DNA of 6,585 nucleotides, taken from Ignavibacteria bacterium (GTDB lineage: Bacteria; Bacteroidota; Ignavibacteria; Tepidaquicellales; OLB5). The position numbers and the translations under genes are program-made. Below, one piece after another: positions 4,735-6,585 of the stretch. How positions within the stretch are numbered: position 1 is the stretch's first letter; the number at the start of each line of letters is the position of its first letter. The stretch is from positions 1 through 6,585 of the forward strand of contig JAUQWT010000309.1 of NCBI GenBank assembly GCA_030835005.1, written 5' to 3'. The notes under the pieces are model-generated. The model ran no database searches. It was given only the letters and a program-made list of their open reading frames with translations, and was not told where the DNA came from.

Positions 4735-4772
4735 AGCCTGTTTCTTTAGCAAGAACGGGCTTTCTTATTTTG
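4735..4772 (+). terminator. Intrinsic terminator after rpsR, or leader hairpin of the nuclease gene
   Basis: AGCCTGTTTCTT (4735-4746) pairs with AAGAACGGGCT (4751-4761) across a 4-nt loop, with one G-T wobble and one bulged T. It is followed by the T-rich tract TTCTTATTTTG. This fits a rho-independent terminator 57 nt after the rpsR stop. The tract ends only 7 nt before the nuclease ATG, so the structure must also be part of, or directly precede, that gene's leader. Confidence 0.7.
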
Positions 4773-4779
4773 TAATTTT

Positions 4780-5766
4780 ATGATATTAAGAAGATTCCAT
4801 AGGCTGTTAATTATTTTTCTGTTCTTACTGGCATGCAATGTGCTTTCCCAGGAACAGTTTGTAATAGGTGAATTCACTATATCCAAAATTCTTGATGGTG
4901 ATACATTCCGTTTTGAGGGCCTGGATAAATCCACAAGGCTTTTGGGAATTGATACCGAAGAGACTTTCAAAGATGAGAATGCTGAATTGAAGGTCAATGA
5001 TTTAGCAGGAAGGTGGCTTGAGTATTATGCCCATAAGAAAGATTCATCAGACAAACCTGCAAAGATCGAATCACCCTATGGATACGATACATGGCAGTGG
5101 ACAAAAAAGTTATTCAAAGACGTTGTAAAAGTAAGGCTTGAAGTTGATGATTTTAAACGCGTGATAGATATGTTTAACCGATACCTTGTTTATATTATAG
5201 CCATAAAAGAAGATGGTACAGAATTTAATTATAATATTGAGTGTGTTAAGCAGGGTTACAGTCCATATTTTTCTAAGTACGGTTATTCGGCAAGATTTCA
5301 TGAGGCATTTGTTAAAGCTCAGAAATACGCAATGGATAATAAGCTTGGCATATGGAGCGGTAAAGAGCTGTGTTACCCTGATTATACCGAAAGAATTGAG
5401 TGGTGGGATAAAAGAGGCGAGCAGATAAAAAAGTTCGAAACTCTGTACATGGGAAAAGAAGGATACTACTCAATGCTTGATGTAAGCGACTATAACAAGC
5501 TTAAGACTCATATGGGTGATAGTGTGATTATATTCGGGAATATCTCCAGGGTGATAACTGACAATGACCCGCACATTGTTAAATTTGAAATAAACGATTT
5601 TGACACTATAGATCTTGTATTTTTCAGCAGGAATTTTTCGCTGATTGATGAGCTGAAACTCAATGAGCCAAAGGGATATTATGTTTATGCAAAAGGGAAA
5701 CTGAGTGAGTATAAAGGCAGGTTACAGATTATTATTGATGAAAAACAACAGGTATGGGCAGAATGA
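4780..5766 (+). CDS. Exported thermonuclease (SNase family) with C-terminal OB-like domain
   Basis: This 328-residue protein is much longer than the ~150-residue core of staphylococcal nuclease. The N-terminus MILRRFHR, hydrophobic core and L16-L17-A18-C19 form a signal peptide with a plausible lipobox; cleavage after VLS is the alternative. Residues 28-195 are the SNase domain. D39-G40-D41-T42 and D58 supply calcium ligands, R53 in TRLLGID and E61 in DTEE match catalytic Arg35 and Glu43, and R134 in DMFNR matches Arg87. The usual Pro of DTPE is Glu here. E61 to R134 is 73 residues against 44 in the prototype, so a roughly 29-residue loop is inserted. Residues about 225-328 resemble an OB-fold nucleic-acid-binding module (VIIFGNISRV, GYYVYAKGKLSEYKGRLQII). 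It probably hydrolyses DNA/RNA at the cell surface. The start has no SD and is fixed by the signal peptide. Confidence 0.9.
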   Translation: MILRRFHRLLIIFLFLLACNVLSQEQFVIGEFTISKILDGDTFRFEGLDKSTRLLGIDTEETFKDENAELKVNDLAGRWLEYYAHKKDSSDKPAKIESPYGYDTWQWTKKLFKDVVKVRLEVDDFKRVIDMFNRYLVYIIAIKEDGTEFNYNIECVKQGYSPYFSKYGYSARFHEAFVKAQKYAMDNKLGIWSGKELCYPDYTERIEWWDKRGEQIKKFETLYMGKEGYYSMLDVSDYNKLKTHMGDSVIIFGNISRVITDNDPHIVKFEINDFDTIDLVFFSRNFSLIDELKLNEPKGYYVYAKGKLSEYKGRLQIIIDEKQQVWAE

Positions 5767-5777
5767 TCTATTATTGT

Positions 5778-5816
5778 GGAATGCGGATTTGAGATTTCGG
5801 ATTTCAAGAGCATTCC
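5778..5816. repeat. Inverted repeat GGAATGC / GCATTCC enclosing CGGATTT direct repeats
   Basis: Perfect 7-bp arms at 5778-5784 and 5810-5816 enclose two copies of CGGATTT (5784-5790, 5798-5804). It begins 12 nt after the nuclease stop and could act as an mRNA 3'-end stabiliser, but lacks the T-run of a terminator. Confidence 0.45.
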
Positions 5817-5832
5817 GAAGACAAATAATTCC

Positions 5833-5886
5833 CCTCTTGAGAGGAGTGGCTTCACCTATTTGTTCGCCTACCTGCGGAAGGTGAAG
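5833..5886. repeat. Composite palindromic repeat
   Basis: A CCTCT/AGAGG hairpin (5833-5844) is followed by the perfect 8-bp inverted repeat CTTCACCT (5850-5857) and AGGTGAAG (5879-5886). The latter encloses a GC-rich near-palindrome (5863-5879). The CCCCTC-type start resembles the 2034-2055 hairpin. It looks like a dispersed intergenic repeat built from several modules. Confidence 0.55.
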
Positions 5887-5890
5887 ACGG

Positions 5891-5910
5891 TCCGAAGGAT
5901 TCCTTTGGAG
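5891..5910. repeat. 20-nt palindromic module, copy 3
   Basis: TCCGAAGGA, T, TCCTTTGGA then G: 9-nt arms complementary apart from one wobble position. It has the same length and layout as the modules at 1887 and 1947, here about 4 kb away between different genes. The flanks are ACGG and GGTA, so the left TTTG is not shared. Confidence 0.65.
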
Positions 5911-5926
5911 GGTATATTGCTCAAAA

Positions 5927-5941
5927 AATAATTAAATTATT
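5927..5941. repeat. AT-only inverted repeat abutting the tatD start codon
   Basis: AATAATT-A-AATTATT is a perfect 7+1+7 inverted repeat ending at the base before the ATG. It contains only A and T, so chance is a real explanation. It could form a weak hairpin at the ribosome-binding region or an operator. Confidence 0.3.
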
Positions 5942-6585
5942 ATGTTTATAGATACACATGCACATCTAAATTATCCCGATATTCTTGGCAAACTGGATGA
6001 AGTGCTTGCAAGGGCAAGGGATGCCGGTGTTGAGAAGATAATAGTTCCTGCAACAACTTACCAAACATCTCTTGAGATAGCAGAACTAGTTCAGAAGCAT
6101 GAAATGCTGTATGGCGCAGTTGGAATTCATCCAACAGAACTGAAAGATTACGAAGAAAATCACCTTATCGGCATTGAAGAACTTGCAAAACTAAATAAAA
6201 TTATTGCTATCGGCGAAATTGGTCTGGATTACTACTGGGAACCTTATGACAAAGATACTCAGCACAAAGTTATGATAGAGCAATTTCGCATAGCAAAGTG
6301 CATTGGTTTGCCGGTGATTATCCACAACCGGAATTCCACAAGCGACCTGATGAGGATTGTAGAAAAAGAATATGAGGGTGGAAAGCTAACCGGGCAATTC
6401 CATTCATTCAGCGCTGGATTGAATGAAGCTAAGCGCTGCGTTGAAATGGGCTTCTATATTTCTTTCACAGGTAATATTACTTACAAGCCGAATGAATCGA
6501 CGCTAATTGCTTATGAAATTGTAAGGGGTACCGGCGTTGAAAATCTGCTTTTGGAAACCGATACTCCTTACCTGCCTCCTGTTCC
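5942..6585 (+). CDS. TatD-family metal-dependent hydrolase, C-terminus cut by window edge
   Basis: The first 214 codons are present; the full family length is about 250-260 residues, so some 40 are missing. The protein belongs to the amidohydrolase-type TIM-barrel TatD family, cytoplasmic metal-dependent DNases or hydrolases. Metal-site motifs are in the expected order: H6 and H8 in DTHAHL, E92 in GEIGLDYY, H128 in IIHNR, H154 in FHSFSAG and D207 in LLETDTPYLPP. The usual Gly of HSFSG is Ala here, a conservative change. There is no signal peptide, as expected for a cytosolic enzyme. The ATG at 5942 is the only sensible start, since DTHAHL begins at residue 4. It has no SD and follows an AT-rich leader. 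I give no gene symbol because TatD paralogues (tatD, ycfH, yjjV types) cannot be separated here. Confidence 0.93.
   Translation, partial: MFIDTHAHLNYPDILGKLDEVLARARDAGVEKIIVPATTYQTSLEIAELVQKHEMLYGAVGIHPTELKDYEENHLIGIEELAKLNKIIAIGEIGLDYYWEPYDKDTQHKVMIEQFRIAKCIGLPVIIHNRNSTSDLMRIVEKEYEGGKLTGQFHSFSAGLNEAKRCVEMGFYISFTGNITYKPNESTLIAYEIVRGTGVENLLLETDTPYLPPV

Larger units (their letters stand above)
5767..5941. other. Repeat-bearing gap between nuclease gene and tatD
   Basis: The 175-nt gap contains no gene. It holds an inverted repeat GGAATGC/GCATTCC, a CCTCT/AGAGG hairpin, an 8-bp inverted repeat CTTCACCT/AGGTGAAG, a 20-nt palindromic module and an AT-only inverted repeat touching the tatD start. 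No T-run follows any of the GC-rich stems. Confidence 0.65.

Overview
The window looks like part of a chromosome from the Bacteroidota/Ignavibacteriota (FCB) side of the bacterial tree. This is inferred from protein flavour and from plus-strand genes that start without a Shine-Dalgarno (SD) sequence after A/T-rich leaders, as is common in that group. No taxonomic marker was searched. The window holds seven genes in two blocks that read away from each other.

Left block (1-1807, minus strand). From right to left these are: a small secreted acidic protein (1505-1807); a 106-residue all-beta-looking protein without a signal peptide (952-1272); and the N-terminal 316 residues of an exported coiled-coil plus beta-barrel-like protein that runs off the left edge (1-948). 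The last two genes are 3 nt apart and almost certainly co-transcribed. All three have clear SD sequences. I recognise none of the families.

Middle (1808-2504). This ~700-nt gene-free divergent region is full of short GC-rich palindromes. It also carries a perfect-consensus sigma70-type promoter pointing left (2175-2204), a 15-bp palindrome just downstream of it (2124-2138), and three copies of CATGTGAATT. An 81-nt element at 1841-1921 has a 41-nt relative at 1270-1310. The long form equals the short form plus two separate 20-nt inserts. Read as minus-strand RNA, the short form folds into a textbook H-type pseudoknot that encloses the SD and GTG start of the 106-residue gene. One of the 20-nt inserts recurs at 1947-1966 and 5891-5910, so it appears to be a dispersed palindromic module.

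Right block (2505-6585, plus strand). A secreted subtilisin-like protease carries EF-hand-type calcium loops between its catalytic Asp and His. It is followed by ribosomal protein bS18 (rpsR, here without rpsF or rplI), an exported thermonuclease with an additional C-terminal OB-like domain, and a TatD-family metal-dependent hydrolase truncated by the window end. None of these starts has a convincing SD. A hairpin with a T-rich tail separates rpsR from the nuclease gene. A second palindrome cluster, with another 20-nt module, lies between the nuclease gene and tatD.

The protease and the thermonuclease are both exported and could degrade external protein and nucleic acid. The bS18 and TatD genes are housekeeping, and I see no mechanistic link between them and the left block. 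The most unusual items are the pseudoknot/20-nt-module elements and the uncharacterised left-hand cassette.
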